The position numbers and the translations under genes were made by a program. Below the pieces are notes generated by a model. That model worked only from the letters and a program-made list of their open reading frames with translations, searched no databases and was not told the DNA's origin. Positions 44,614 to 54,306 of a stretch of 64,000 bases of DNA are shown one piece after another; the stretch's first letter is position 1; every line of letters starts with the position of its first letter. This DNA is from JAAOII01 sp965207705 (GTDB lineage: Bacteria > Pseudomonadota > Gammaproteobacteria > CBDBNL01 > JAAOII01), in contig OZ242292.1 of the NCBI GenBank assembly GCA_965207705.1, forward strand, positions 1,993,197 to 2,057,196, given 5' to 3'.

Positions 44614-45450
44614 ATGAATATAAAATTAAAATCATTAATTATATTTTGTTGCTCATTTTTAGTGGCGGGTGTCTTATTGTTTCCTGCTAAATTTATTCTG
44701 CCAATGGTAGATGTACCTGATAAGTTGGATATAAGAGTTAACAATGGAAATATATGGAAAGGAAATGCTAATATATTTTGGAATAACTCGCCAAATACTG
44801 GGACGGATTTCTTTATAGCATCATGGCATCTCTGCTTGGGAAGGAGTTTCCCTTTTATAGCATACTGTTGGGAGTTAAAGGAAGACGATAAAGATTCATC
44901 TGGCAAGCTTGTAGGCATCCCAGGTAATGAAATTATTTTAGAATCTTTGATGACGCAGGTTCAAATTGCTCCCATCATAGCAGAGATGTCAGGCAATCTT
45001 AATTCAGAATTATTGAAGTTTTCACGATTAAGAGGTAATGCTGATGTAAATATTCGCAGAATAAATTATGATTTACAAAACCAGCTTCCTATTTCTTGGG
45101 ATGGAGAGATTATTATAAGTTCCAGCGGCTTTTTCAACATAGATTTACCAGTGATTAAAATTGCTATGACGCAAGAAAATTTTATAAGCCGCACAGAGCA
45201 GAACGAGTCATTAATTAAAAATAAATTGCCAACTTTGCGGATATCAGGCAGTGATGAAACTATGGACATAGTTGGAGAAGTGCAGATTTTACCTCAAGGG
45301 CAAATTAAGGTGAATTCTCAGATTACTGCTAAGAATGAACTGGTATCACGAACCTTTGCACCTATTGCCAATAATCGTGAAGGGAATAAATTCTTTTGGT
45401 CTTATCAAGGAGCAATTGGATCTTCTCAGGAATTACAGCAATCACAATAA
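44614..45450 (+). CDS. gspN: T2SS protein GspN
   Basis: A 278-residue protein with one N-terminal membrane segment (about 7-28) and a periplasmic beta-rich domain. NIWKGNANIFW near 46-56 matches the GxxWxG motif of GspN. It is the last gene of the operon; GspN is dispensable or absent in some T2SS lineages. The hairpin terminator begins 9 nt after the stop. Confidence 0.85.
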   Translation: MNIKLKSLIIFCCSFLVAGVLLFPAKFILPMVDVPDKLDIRVNNGNIWKGNANIFWNNSPNTGTDFFIASWHLCLGRSFPFIAYCWELKEDDKDSSGKLVGIPGNEIILESLMTQVQIAPIIAEMSGNLNSELLKFSRLRGNADVNIRRINYDLQNQLPISWDGEIIISSSGFFNIDLPVIKIAMTQENFISRTEQNESLIKNKLPTLRISGSDETMDIVGEVQILPQGQIKVNSQITAKNELVSRTFAPIANNREGNKFFWSYQGAIGSSQELQQSQ

Positions 45451-45458
45451 TTAAATAA

Positions 45459-45484
45459 AAAAGGACGGCATCAGCTGTCCTTTT
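45459..45484. terminator. Bidirectional intrinsic terminator
   Basis: AAAAGGAC (45459-45466) and GTCCTTTT (45477-45484) form an 8-bp perfect stem with a 10-nt loop. It lies between the convergent ends of gspN and the iron-binding protein gene and supplies T-rich tails for both strands. Confidence 0.8.
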
Positions 45485-45502
45485 ACCAAATATTAATATT
45501 AT

Positions 45503-46525
45503 TTATTGATCAATTCCAAGTGTATTAATAATACTTTGTGCGCTGGGGATGAAGGTAGCAGTGGTGCCTATAGCTACATTCTGCCTATCAAAATTACCAA
45601 AATTTTTCTTCAATAGAGGGGATACTTCAATGCCTTCAACTACAGGAAACTCTTGGTTGGCTTGAGCATAATGGTATTGAACCCACTCACTCACTAAAAA
45701 CTCCATAAGTTTAATTGCATTTTTTCTATTGGGGGCATAACGAGTTAAAGCCATTCCAGAAATATTCATGTGAGTACCTCCTTTCTTGGCATTGGGAGTA
45801 ATGATTCTTATATTGCGAGTCCACTTTGTATCATCAAGCGCCAGTAAATTGAAATAATAAGAATTAGCGACTGCATAATCGCAAACTCCTTGGGTTATTG
45901 CTTTAATCTGAGCTCTATCATTTCCTTGAGGACGACGTGCCAGATTATTTTTAAGTCCAGTTAACCAATCGCTGGTCTTCTTTTTTCCGTATTGAGCGAT
46001 CAAGGAAGAAGTTAATCCAAGGTTATATATATGACTTAAAGGTCTAATACATATTCTCTTGCCCAGGTTTGGTTTTGCTAAATCAAGATAACTACGGACT
46101 TCCTTTAAAGGAGCCCTTTTCTTATCGTCGCTAGCATATATAACTCTCGCCCGTGTGGTTAAAGCGAACCAGTTATTATCTGGATCCCTAAGCGATTCAG
46201 GCAGTACTCTGGAAAGCTTCTTTGATTCAACAGGAGAAGTTAGCCCCTTAGACTTAAGTTCTGATAAACGATAGATATCAACAGTTAAGACAATGTCTGC
46301 AGGACTTTTGCGTCCTTCAAACTCTAATCTTTCAGCAATTCCCTGAGAAGCAAACACTACATTTGCTTTAATGCCTGTTTGCATAGTAAATTCATCCAAT
46401 AAGGATTGGATTAAATGGGATTGCCGATAAGAGTATACATTTACTTCTTCAGCTGATGCAGAGGAAGCTATCCAAAAGGATATAGTGAGTAGGCAAATAA
46501 CTGCCAACTTTGTAATATTTTTCAT
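45503..46525 (-). CDS. Iron(III) ABC transporter substrate-binding protein
   Basis: A 340-residue periplasmic binding protein of the FbpA/AfuA/FutA type. It has a signal peptide (about 1-25, ending SASA-EE), an N-terminal VNVYSYRQSHLI strand, GIKANVVFASQGIAERLE, and the paired Tyr in VANSYYFNLL that binds Fe(III). KKGGTHMNISGMALTR is also conserved. The permease and ATPase genes are not adjacent. ATG 46525 is preferred to an upstream TTG at 46531. Confidence 0.9.
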   Translation of the reverse strand: MKNITKLAVICLLTISFWIASSASAEEVNVYSYRQSHLIQSLLDEFTMQTGIKANVVFASQGIAERLEFEGRKSPADIVLTVDIYRLSELKSKGLTSPVESKKLSRVLPESLRDPDNNWFALTTRARVIYASDDKKRAPLKEVRSYLDLAKPNLGKRICIRPLSHIYNLGLTSSLIAQYGKKKTSDWLTGLKNNLARRPQGNDRAQIKAITQGVCDYAVANSYYFNLLALDDTKWTRNIRIITPNAKKGGTHMNISGMALTRYAPNRKNAIKLMEFLVSEWVQYHYAQANQEFPVVEGIEVSPLLKKNFGNFDRQNVAIGTTATFIPSAQSIINTLGIDQ

Positions 46526-46658
46526 AGCCAAAAATATAATTAATTATAACAAGGCTCTAATACTTCAATGAGCATCAATACCTACCCAATTATAGAATTA
46601 ATTATTATGATACTACTAATTATTTAATTAAAAATAAAATAAGTATTATAATCTTATA

Positions 46659-47468
46659 ATGCCAGAATTACCTGAGGTTGAGACAACACTGAGATTTATT
46701 CGTCCCAGAATTATGAATGAATCGGTTACTAATGTGATTATCAGACAACCATCATTAAGATACAAAGTGCGCGATGATTTACCTGGAATACTAAAAAGTA
46801 AAAAGGTGTTAAATGCCTCAAGACGAGCTAAATACATTTTATTGGATTTCATAGATGGCAATTTAATAATGCACTTGGGAATGTCAGGGAGCATCAAAAT
46901 AGCTGATACTAATCATCCCTTACATAAACATGACCATGTTGATATAGTATTTACTAATTCTATAATGAGATATAACGATCCTAGGCGATTTGGATGCATT
47001 GTTTGGGAAGGGGAAAAACAAGAGAAATCCCTCCTTGATAATTTGGGGGTTGAGCCGCTAACAAAAATTTTCAATGGGGAACTGTTATATAAGTTAACTA
47101 GAGGGAGAAGCACATCCATTAAGCAGTTTGTTATGGATTCTAAATTTATTGTTGGTGTTGGCAACATTTATGCATCTGAATCTCTATGGGAAGCTAAAAT
47201 AAATCCAACAAGACCAGCAAAAGAATGCTCTATAAATCAATGTGCAGCTCTGTCTGATGCGATAAAGCAAATTTTGAATAAGGCAATAAAAGCAGGAGGT
47301 AGCACTATACGCGATTTCAAAGGAGCGGATGGTAAGCCAGGCTACTTCGCTTTGCAATTAAATGTTTATGGTAAAGAAAAAGAGCCGTGCCCCGCTTGCG
47401 GAAGCGCAGTAAAGCGGATTGTACAAGGACAGCGGACATCTTTTTATTGTGGTACCTGTCAAACATAG
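46659..47468 (+). CDS. mutM: Formamidopyrimidine-DNA glycosylase
   Basis: A 269-residue Fpg that removes oxidised purines such as 8-oxoguanine and cuts the abasic site. The MPELPEVETT start supplies the catalytic Pro2 and Glu3, a Lys near 57 in ASRRAKYILLDF is the conserved beta-lyase residue, and the H2TH part shows VVGVGNIYASESL (as IVGVGNIYASESL). The C-terminal zinc finger is complete (CPACGS...YCGTCQ). The length is normal. Confidence 0.96.
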   Translation: MPELPEVETTLRFIRPRIMNESVTNVIIRQPSLRYKVRDDLPGILKSKKVLNASRRAKYILLDFIDGNLIMHLGMSGSIKIADTNHPLHKHDHVDIVFTNSIMRYNDPRRFGCIVWEGEKQEKSLLDNLGVEPLTKIFNGELLYKLTRGRSTSIKQFVMDSKFIVGVGNIYASESLWEAKINPTRPAKECSINQCAALSDAIKQILNKAIKAGGSTIRDFKGADGKPGYFALQLNVYGKEKEPCPACGSAVKRIVQGQRTSFYCGTCQT

Positions 47469-47497
47469 AAGCTTTTAAATACACCTATAATATAAAC

Positions 47498-48937
47498 ATG
47501 GTGAAAACGGACAACAAGGGACAAGAGAATAAACTGCTAAGTGGTTTGTTGCAAAAACAAGCAAATAATTTTACTCAAAGTTTTACAGCATCTCATTCAT
47601 TTGATAAGAGATTATATGAAGAAGATATCTTGGTATCTCGCGCGCATATCAAAATGCTGTACTCAATAGGAATGCTCAACCAAGAGGAATTTCATACCCT
47701 TGATAAGGGGCTAAAAGAAACAGCTAGCTATATAACAAAAGGTGATATGTCATGGAAAGATGAGCTGGAAGATATTCACATGCATATAGAATCACACCTT
47801 ACAAAAAAAATAGGAGATACAGGCAAGAAACTTCATCTTGGACGTTCCCGTAATGATCAGGTTGCTACAGATATTCGCTTATATATACGCAAGGGGATAG
47901 ATGAATTATCATTGCTTATGAGTGAGCTGCGGAAAGAGCTAGCAACAAAAGCTCTTGAAGAATACGCAACTCTTATGCCAGGGTTTACTCATTTGCAGCC
48001 AGCGCAGCCAGTAACTTGTGGTCATCATTTGATGGCTTGGCATGAGATGCTGCTACGCGATTACGAGAGAATGCAGGATTGTCGTAAAAGGGTAAATATG
48101 ATGCCTTTGGGGTCGGCTGCTCTTGCGGGAACATCCTTCCCAATAGATAGAAATATGCTTGCCAAAGAATTGGGGTTTGATGATATTATGGCTAACTCTT
48201 TAGATGCAGTTAGTAGCCGTGACTTTATAATTGAATTTATAGCTGCAGCAGCAATAACCATGCAACATTTATCCAGATGGGCTGAGGAGCTGATAATATG
48301 GTGCACAGCGCAATTTGGTTTTGTTGAACTTGCCGATGAACTGTGTACGGGTTCTTCAATAATGCCACAAAAAAAGAATCCAGATCTACCTGAACTTATT
48401 CGCGGTAAAAGCGGCAGGGTTTTTGGCAATTTAATTAGCATACTAACCATAATGAAGGGGCAGACCTTAGCTTATAACAAGGATAATCAGGAAGATAAGG
48501 AGGCACTTTTTGATACTATAGATACCCTTAAGAATTGCGTAATGGCATGGAAATTATTAATTCGGGGAATGACATTTAACCGCCAGAATATGGAAAAATC
48601 ACTTGAACTTGGCTATGTAAACGCTACCCGGCTTGCAGATTACCTGACAAAAAAAGACATTCCATTTCGGACTGCATATAGCATGGCTGGGAAACTTGTA
48701 GCTTTGGCTCAGAAACATAAATATAAAAAGGGCTTGCAGGATATCCCTCTTTCTCAGATGCATTTAGTATCTTCAGTTATAGAAGATGATATATATAAAT
48801 TACTTGACTTGAGGCAAATAGTTTCTTCGTATAATCATTTTGGCGGCAGTGCCCCCAACAGGGTAAAAAAAGCTGCTAACCTGGCGATTCGTAGAGCTGA
48901 AAAGGATATGATTAAAATAGAAAAATTAAAGGGATAA
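47498..48937 (+). CDS. argH: Argininosuccinate lyase
   Basis: A 479-residue enzyme of the fumarase/aspartase superfamily that releases arginine and fumarate. GRSRNDQVATD, TPGFTHLQPAQP-like TLMPGFTHLQPAQPVTCGHH and the signature GSSIMPQKKNPD near 318-329 are all present. ATG 47498 is taken as the start; the open frame reaches back into mutM. With argA and argD it shows an arginine pathway dispersed over this window. Confidence 0.95.
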   Translation: MVKTDNKGQENKLLSGLLQKQANNFTQSFTASHSFDKRLYEEDILVSRAHIKMLYSIGMLNQEEFHTLDKGLKETASYITKGDMSWKDELEDIHMHIESHLTKKIGDTGKKLHLGRSRNDQVATDIRLYIRKGIDELSLLMSELRKELATKALEEYATLMPGFTHLQPAQPVTCGHHLMAWHEMLLRDYERMQDCRKRVNMMPLGSAALAGTSFPIDRNMLAKELGFDDIMANSLDAVSSRDFIIEFIAAAAITMQHLSRWAEELIIWCTAQFGFVELADELCTGSSIMPQKKNPDLPELIRGKSGRVFGNLISILTIMKGQTLAYNKDNQEDKEALFDTIDTLKNCVMAWKLLIRGMTFNRQNMEKSLELGYVNATRLADYLTKKDIPFRTAYSMAGKLVALAQKHKYKKGLQDIPLSQMHLVSSVIEDDIYKLLDLRQIVSSYNHFGGSAPNRVKKAANLAIRRAEKDMIKIEKLKG

Positions 48938-48997
48938 TATGCGCTATTTGCCTGTAGACAAGTAAGTAGCATTGGTTGAATATTAGAATTTATTATA

Positions 48998-49735
48998 TTA
49001 TGATAATAAATCTAAAATTTTACCATGATACTCCTTGCAATTTTTAGCCATAATCTTTGGAATTAAGGCTGCGGCGTTCGTAAGATTACTCTGACTTAAT
49101 GGCTTTCCAGCAGGTGTTATACCACTCTCTAACTTAATTCCGAACACAGCAAGATGACTTTCATACATTTCTGCGGCAAGCATCTTCATAAGACCATCAA
49201 GAGCATATTTGGATACTCCATAGGCTCCATTGCCTGGTTGAAGAGCATTTTTTTCATCCAGCAATCTAAATATTAAACAAGGTTGTTGCGCGCTTAGTAA
49301 AAACGGCAAAAGGGTTTTCACTAGAATAAAGTTTGCATCAAGGTTAACCTGGATTATTTCTTTCCATAGAAGGGTAGGGTATGCAAGAATATTATTCGTA
49401 AAACCAGTTTGATTTGCAGCAAGTATGACGCCATCTAAATGGGATGATTTTGCAGCAATTTTATTTGCTAGATTATTATAGACAGACGCTCTATCTTTTC
49501 TTAAATTTAAGGGGATTAAAGATGCATTAATATTGTAAGAAACCTTAATACTCTTTGCAAGATTATCTAAGGCAACTAAATCTTTATCAATGAGTATCAA
49601 CTTAGCTCCCTCAGAAGCAAGTTTCATCGCAATAGATTTTCCTTCATCTGATGCGGCTCCTGTTACTAAAATTATTTTGCCGTACAGCAATAAAGAATTA
49701 TTTTTGGGGGTGCGTGACTTTGAACTCTTGTTCAT
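48998..49735 (-). CDS. YciK-like short-chain dehydrogenase, degenerate
   Basis: A 245-residue SDR-fold protein that aligns with YciK in layout: ILVTGAASDEGKSIA for the cofactor loop, LDGVILAANQTG for NNAG, YGVSKYALDGLMKMLAAEM for the YxxxK pair. The catalytic Ser position lies in LIFRLLDEKN and has no Ser, the glycine loop has lost its second G-x-G pattern, and NNAG is AANQTG. It may have a non-enzymatic or altered function. It lies downstream of hisG on the same strand. Confidence 0.75.
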   Translation of the reverse strand: MNKSSKSRTPKNNSLLLYGKIILVTGAASDEGKSIAMKLASEGAKLILIDKDLVALDNLAKSIKVSYNINASLIPLNLRKDRASVYNNLANKIAAKSSHLDGVILAANQTGFTNNILAYPTLLWKEIIQVNLDANFILVKTLLPFLLSAQQPCLIFRLLDEKNALQPGNGAYGVSKYALDGLMKMLAAEMYESHLAVFGIKLESGITPAGKPLSQSNLTNAAALIPKIMAKNCKEYHGKILDLLS

Positions 49736-49802
49736 TACAAAATAGCTCCCTTAACCCCAAAAGGATTTTTGTCCTGCCACAATATGTTAATAAAACTATT
49801 TT

Positions 49803-50435
49803 TCAATGGCTGCATGGTATTAGTGATTTAAGAAGAGGATTAATCTCTTTCCATTTGCTTTTCATAGCTCCTTTATTTATAATCAAACGGGTGCAGACGT
49901 CCGTAATCTTTTCAAGAGGAATCAAGTTATTATCTTTTAAAGTGCGGCCAGTATCCACTATATCTACTATCTGATCTGCAAAACCAGTAGCGGCTGCAAG
50001 CTCCACTGAACCATTTATTTTTATTATATCTGCTTGTATACCTTTGGATGCATAAAAATTGGCAGCTATGCGTTCATATTTAGTGGCAACTCTTAATCTG
50101 GAAGAGATACTATTAATACTCATACTTTTTCCTGCAGTCATCAGACGGCATGAAGTTAAACCAATGTCTCCATAATTATAATAGTTTACTTCTTTACTCC
50201 CTTCTTTTTCCTCTAATAACATATCTGAACCTATAAAAGCAATATCAGCTATATTATTTTTGATATATGTCAGGATATCCGTATTGCGAACTATGAATAG
50301 AGTTATCCCATTATTGAGGGGAAATGATAGACATCTATCATCAGGCCTTTCACCATTCATGATTAGGCCCGATTTTTCAATATGCTTTAGGCATAGATCT
50401 AACATTCTGCCTTTAGGTATAACTAAATTTAACAT
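49803..50435 (-). CDS. hisG: ATP phosphoribosyltransferase, short form
   Basis: A 210-residue catalytic subunit for the first step of histidine synthesis. Seen: LNLVIPKGRMLDLCL at the start, DIAFIGSDMLLE, CRLMTAGK, RVATKYERIAANFY and the PRPP loop VELAAATGFADQIVDIVDTGRTL near the end. The short form lacks the C-terminal regulatory domain and normally needs HisZ, which is not in the window. The ATG at 50435 (MLNLVIPKGRM) is preferred; the ATG 50486 would overlap murA. Confidence 0.92.
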   Translation of the reverse strand: MLNLVIPKGRMLDLCLKHIEKSGLIMNGERPDDRCLSFPLNNGITLFIVRNTDILTYIKNNIADIAFIGSDMLLEEKEGSKEVNYYNYGDIGLTSCRLMTAGKSMSINSISSRLRVATKYERIAANFYASKGIQADIIKINGSVELAAATGFADQIVDIVDTGRTLKDNNLIPLEKITDVCTRLIINKGAMKSKWKEINPLLKSLIPCSH

Positions 50436-50457
50436 ACTAATTACAAGGTTTTTTATA

Positions 50458-51720
50458 TTAGTGAGCTTGGCGATATATATTGGCACCGAGCTTTTGTAGT
50501 TTTTCTTCTATGCACTCGTAGCCACGGTCAATATGATAAATCCTATTAATTGAGCTTTCCCCTTCGGCAACTAAAGCAGCTATTATTAAACTTGCGGACG
50601 CGCGCAAATCTGATGCAATAACATCAGCCCCTGTAAGCTTTTTAACTCCCTTTACTAATGCAGCACTGTCATGGATTTCTATGTTAGCTCCCATCCTATT
50701 TATCTCATCTACATGCATAAACCTATTTTCAAATACGGTTTCTTCAACCTTGCTATTTCCTTTTGCTATAGAATTCACAGCAATAAATTGTGCCTGCATA
50801 TCTGTGGGGAAACTGGGGTAGGGAGCAGTTCTAATATCTACAGCATTAGGCTTCTTTTTTCTCATGTCCAGTTCAATCCAATCTTCTCCATAAGCAACCT
50901 TTGCCCCTGCTTCTTTAAGTTTATCTAGAACAGCTGTTATATACTTATGTGAAGTTTTTTCCAATCTTATGTGTCCTGAGGTGGCTGTAGCAGCAGCAAG
51001 AAATGTTCCGCTTTCAATTCTGTCAGGCATTATGGAATATTCTGCGCCTTTCAGTTCTTTAACTCCTTCAATTCGCATGGTCTTACCACCCTGACCAGTT
51101 ATCTTCGCCCCCATCATATTTAAGCAATTGGCGAGGTCTACTATTTCTGGTTCGCGAGCGGCATTTTTTAATATAGTAGTCCCTTTAGCGAGTGTGGCTG
51201 CCATTAGTATATTTTCGGTTCCTGTAACCGTACTTTTCTTAAAATTAATAGTAGTTCCTTTTAAACCACGCGGCGCAGTACAATGTATATATCCTTCGTG
51301 TATATTACATTTTGCTCCCATCATACGCAATGCATCCAAGTGCATATCTATAGGCCGGCTACCTATGGAACAACCTCCTGGTAAAGAAACTATTGCTTTA
51401 TGAAATCTGGTGAGAAGAGGAGCGAGTACCATTATGGAAGCACGCATAGTGCGAACTATATCATAAGGCGCAGTCCAATTATCTATATTATCTCCTTGCG
51501 CAGTTACTGTAAGATCTTCATGCATAGTAAAATCTACATTGAGCACTCGCAAAAGAGTTATCATAGATGTTACATCGTGCAAATGAGGAAGATTATGTAA
51601 AACAAGCTTATCTGAAGTAAGCAAGCTACTTATTAATATAGGGAGTGATGAGTTTTTAGCTCCTGATATTATAATCTCTCCTTCGAGGCGATTGCCTCCA
51701 TTGACTATTAATTTTTCCAT
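50458..51720 (-). CDS. murA: UDP-N-acetylglucosamine 1-carboxyvinyltransferase
   Basis: A 420-residue enzyme catalysing the first committed step of peptidoglycan synthesis. It shows MEKLIVNGGNRLEGEI, GAKNSSLPIL, RTMRASIMVLAPLLTR, PGGCSIGSRPIDMH (with the Cys that reacts with fosfomycin), and PTDMQAQFIAV. The length is normal. It sits in the conserved ibaG-murA-hisG run, 6 nt after ibaG. Confidence 0.96.
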   Translation of the reverse strand: MEKLIVNGGNRLEGEIIISGAKNSSLPILISSLLTSDKLVLHNLPHLHDVTSMITLLRVLNVDFTMHEDLTVTAQGDNIDNWTAPYDIVRTMRASIMVLAPLLTRFHKAIVSLPGGCSIGSRPIDMHLDALRMMGAKCNIHEGYIHCTAPRGLKGTTINFKKSTVTGTENILMAATLAKGTTILKNAAREPEIVDLANCLNMMGAKITGQGGKTMRIEGVKELKGAEYSIMPDRIESGTFLAAATATSGHIRLEKTSHKYITAVLDKLKEAGAKVAYGEDWIELDMRKKKPNAVDIRTAPYPSFPTDMQAQFIAVNSIAKGNSKVEETVFENRFMHVDEINRMGANIEIHDSAALVKGVKKLTGADVIASDLRASASLIIAALVAEGESSINRIYHIDRGYECIEEKLQKLGANIYRQAH

Positions 51721-51726
51721 TTAATT

Positions 51727-51975
51727 CTATTGCTTGTTTTGGCTATTTGCCCATTCTTCCTTAGTATAACCTCTGACGCTAATGGCATGAATTTTACCCT
51801 CTGTTATATATTTAGCAAGAGGAGCGTATATTTTTTTTTGCCTATCAATCATCATCATATCATTAAACACATCTCCTATGGCGTGGACTATGTACTGTCC
51901 TTGCCGTTCTTCCACTTGTATCTCACAATCTGGCAGAACATTTTTTACAATTTGTATAATTTCTTCGTTCGTCAT
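51727..51975 (-). CDS. ibaG: BolA-family protein IbaG
   Basis: An 82-residue BolA-like protein. The VKNVLPDCEIQVEERQGQYIVHAIG start, the FNDMMMIDRQKKIYAPL core and the IHAISVRGYTKEEW end match the YrbA/IbaG subfamily, which pairs with monothiol glutaredoxins in iron-sulfur handling. The position between mlaB and murA is conserved in gammaproteobacteria. Confidence 0.92.
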   Translation of the reverse strand: MTNEEIIQIVKNVLPDCEIQVEERQGQYIVHAIGDVFNDMMMIDRQKKIYAPLAKYITEGKIHAISVRGYTKEEWANSQNKQ

Positions 51976-51997
51976 AAAAGTTCGTTCTATTTATACC

Positions 51998-52312
51998 CTA
52001 CCTATAATAGCGTTGCAGTATACTCCGCAGGTTATGAATATTAATCATATTTTCAGTACTACTTGGAATATTATCTAAGGTTATTTCTTTACCCTGCTTC
52101 TTAGCTATTCGTAAGAGGCACAAAATAAAAGAAAGCTGAATACTATTATGACATTTTAACCCTTGCAATGATATATTGATGGGTGTTTTTTGTTCGTATT
52201 GTTCTATATGCTTTCTACCTTCTTCAATAACAGCCATGACATTGTCGCTATCAATTACTCCATTAACCAGTAGATTATTACCTTCTTTAGTTATTCCGTC
52301 TATTTTATTCAT
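51998..52312 (-). CDS. mlaB: STAS-domain protein MlaB
   Basis: A 104-residue STAS-fold protein that regulates the MlaFE lipid transporter from the cytosol. NLLVNGVIDSDNV, INISLQGLKCHNSIQLSFILCLLR and the LDNIPSSTENMINIHNL end are recognisable. The usual phosphorylatable Ser segment (DSSGLAL) has been replaced by CHNSIQLSFIL. The ATG at 52312 is chosen, overlapping mlaC by 8 nt. Confidence 0.85.
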   Translation of the reverse strand: MNKIDGITKEGNNLLVNGVIDSDNVMAVIEEGRKHIEQYEQKTPINISLQGLKCHNSIQLSFILCLLRIAKKQGKEITLDNIPSSTENMINIHNLRSILQRYYR

Positions 52313-53024
52313 TGACTTTTGATTCTGCCCATACTTTGGTAACTTGGTCAATATCTCCATTATATTCTCCAATCAATCTCTCAAATTGATTGCGGAAGCT
52401 GATACTCAGATTTATTCCCTCTACTGCAATATTCTCAACCAACCACTTATTATTTGATTTTTTGAGATACATGTAATAGACAATATCATATTTTTCTGTG
52501 GCATCAATCTTTAGCCAAGTGGAAACTATAGAAGTTGGGTTCTTGCTCTTACCTGGCTTAACGTCTCTTATCTCTACCGATATTTTTTCCGCCAATTGGC
52601 GTGAATCTTCAAGCAATGGATTAGCATAAGTATTAATCAAACTTTTCTTTATTGCTTCTTCAAACTCAAGAAACTGTTTAGTGGTTGCTTTTTTATAATT
52701 TTTTCCCATGGTGCGATAAGCAATACGGCGAAAATCAATAACTGGTGACAGGATCTCATCAACTATTTTTTTAATCTGTTCTTTGCCATTTTCTTGGGTT
52801 ATTTGCTCCTTTTTTAGGGTTTCAACAAATCTGTCGGCAACATCATTGATTACTTGCTCCGGGTTATTGTTTTCAGCTGCAGAAACTATTAAAGGTGTTA
52901 TGACTAGAGCAGTGTAGATTATGCCAATAATGCTATTTTGCGCTATAGTTTTTAGATTGGTTAAGCAAGAAAATTTAATTTGCTTGATTGGGGCATATAG
53001 TTTCATGAGTTTAAAATTTTTCAT
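52305..53024 (-). CDS. mlaC: Phospholipid-binding protein MlaC
   Basis: A 239-residue periplasmic lipid carrier of the Mla pathway, moving phospholipid between the outer-membrane MlaA and the inner-membrane MlaFEDB complex. A long N-terminus (1-50) includes a signal peptide ending near VSAAENN. The family pattern follows: IVDEILSPVIDFRRIAYRTMGKNYKKAT, LINTYANPL and ENIAVEGINLSISFRNQF. It overlaps mlaD by one base. Confidence 0.92.
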   Translation of the reverse strand: MKNFKLMKLYAPIKQIKFSCLTNLKTIAQNSIIGIIYTALVITPLIVSAAENNNPEQVINDVADRFVETLKKEQITQENGKEQIKKIVDEILSPVIDFRRIAYRTMGKNYKKATTKQFLEFEEAIKKSLINTYANPLLEDSRQLAEKISVEIRDVKPGKSKNPTSIVSTWLKIDATEKYDIVYYMYLKKSNNKWLVENIAVEGINLSISFRNQFERLIGEYNGDIDQVTKVWAESKVNE

Positions 53025-53491
53025 TAATTATCCTTCCCTCTTTCAAATAAAAACCTACTTATGAGATTTTCCAATACTAACGCGGATTGAGTGAGGGTGA
53101 TGTAGTCACTATTAGATAATTTTTCCTCATCGGCTCCGGATGTTAGTTCAATATATTGCTCGCCTAAAAGCCCTGAAGTTAATATAGCAGCAGAAGTATC
53201 GGTAGTTAAAAAATCTATGTCCTCATCAATAGAGAGTTCCACTAAAGCATTTTCACTTTCTCTATCCAAACTTATAGTTCCAACACTACCAATACGCACC
53301 CCAGCCATTGTAACCTTTGATTTGCTGTTTAGTCCGCCTATGTTATTAAAAGTAGCGTAAAGACTATAGCTATTTTTAGTATATTGAGCAGCAGTAATGC
53401 CACTGACTTCCAAAGCAAGACGGCTAAAAGCAATGACCCCTACAATTATAAATATCCCAACTATTATTTCTATCTTAAAATTTCTATCCAT
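53024..53491 (-). CDS. mlaD: MCE-domain protein MlaD
   Basis: A 155-residue inner-membrane anchored MCE protein that forms a hexameric ring for lipid passage. It has one N-terminal membrane segment (about 8-27) and an MCE domain: YSLYATFNNIGGLNSKSKVTMAGVRIGSVGTISL, DTSAAILTSGLLGEQYIEL. The length is close to that of E. coli MlaD but slightly shorter at the C-terminus. Confidence 0.94.
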   Translation of the reverse strand: MDRNFKIEIIVGIFIIVGVIAFSRLALEVSGITAAQYTKNSYSLYATFNNIGGLNSKSKVTMAGVRIGSVGTISLDRESENALVELSIDEDIDFLTTDTSAAILTSGLLGEQYIELTSGADEEKLSNSDYITLTQSALVLENLISRFLFERGKDN

Positions 53492-53493
53492 AA

Positions 53494-54306
53494 TTAAATA
53501 TTTCCAAACATTAATGCGGTAAGTAAAAAATCTAAACCCAAGACAGCAAGCGAAGAATAAACCACCGTCTTAGTCGTGGAACTGCCAATTCCTTCAGCAG
53601 TTGTTAATGAATTATAACCTTGAAATACTGCGATCCAGGCAATTACAATAGCAAATACTGCAGATTTTATAACACCATTAATTATATCTTCGTATAATCT
53701 TACCGATTGTTGCATATTACTCCAATAAGAGCCCTCGTATACCCCAAGCCAATCAACCGCTACAAAAGCTCCCGCCCAGATTCCAACGAGATTAAAAATA
53801 ATTGCTAAAATTGGCATTGTCAAAATAGCAGCCCACAGTCGTGGAGCAACTACATGCCGAACTGGATCAACTCCCATCATTTCCATGCTGGAAAGTTGCT
53901 CGGTAGTTTTCATTAATGATATTTCCGCGCTCATTGCTGAACCAGCTCTTCCTGCAAATAATAGAGCGGTGACTACGGGTCCTAATTCGCGCAATAAAGA
54001 AAGGGCGACCAGCTGTCCTACTGCTGATTCTGCGCCAAAATCTATCAAAATGGTGTATCCCTGGAGAGATAAGACCATGCCTACGAAGGCAGCGGATACT
54101 CCTATAATTGGCAAGGATAAAACCCCTATCTTGTACATTTCTTTAAGCAGCAGATTATACGCAATGGTGCTGCGAGGAAGAGCGAAGCAAGCACGGAATA
54201 ATAGTATGCCTGACTTACCACAAGTACTTAGGTACTCTGTTCCCCACCTGCCTAGGCGCTGTAATAGCTTGGTAGCCAATTGAATAATCAGTATGATTTT
54301 ATGCAT
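53494..54306 (-). CDS. mlaE: Permease MlaE
   Basis: A 270-residue permease of the MlaFEDB lipid transporter with about five hydrophobic segments. LPIIGVSAAFVGMVLSLQGYTIL, LLRELGPVVTALLFAGRAGSAMSAEIS, and MTTEQLSSMEMMGVDPVRHVVAPRLWA (seen as MKTTEQLSSME) match the family. It overlaps mlaF by 8 nt and lies 2 nt before mlaD. Confidence 0.95.
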   Translation of the reverse strand: MHKIILIIQLATKLLQRLGRWGTEYLSTCGKSGILLFRACFALPRSTIAYNLLLKEMYKIGVLSLPIIGVSAAFVGMVLSLQGYTILIDFGAESAVGQLVALSLLRELGPVVTALLFAGRAGSAMSAEISLMKTTEQLSSMEMMGVDPVRHVVAPRLWAAILTMPILAIIFNLVGIWAGAFVAVDWLGVYEGSYWSNMQQSVRLYEDIINGVIKSAVFAIVIAWIAVFQGYNSLTTAEGIGSSTTKTVVYSSLAVLGLDFLLTALMFGNI

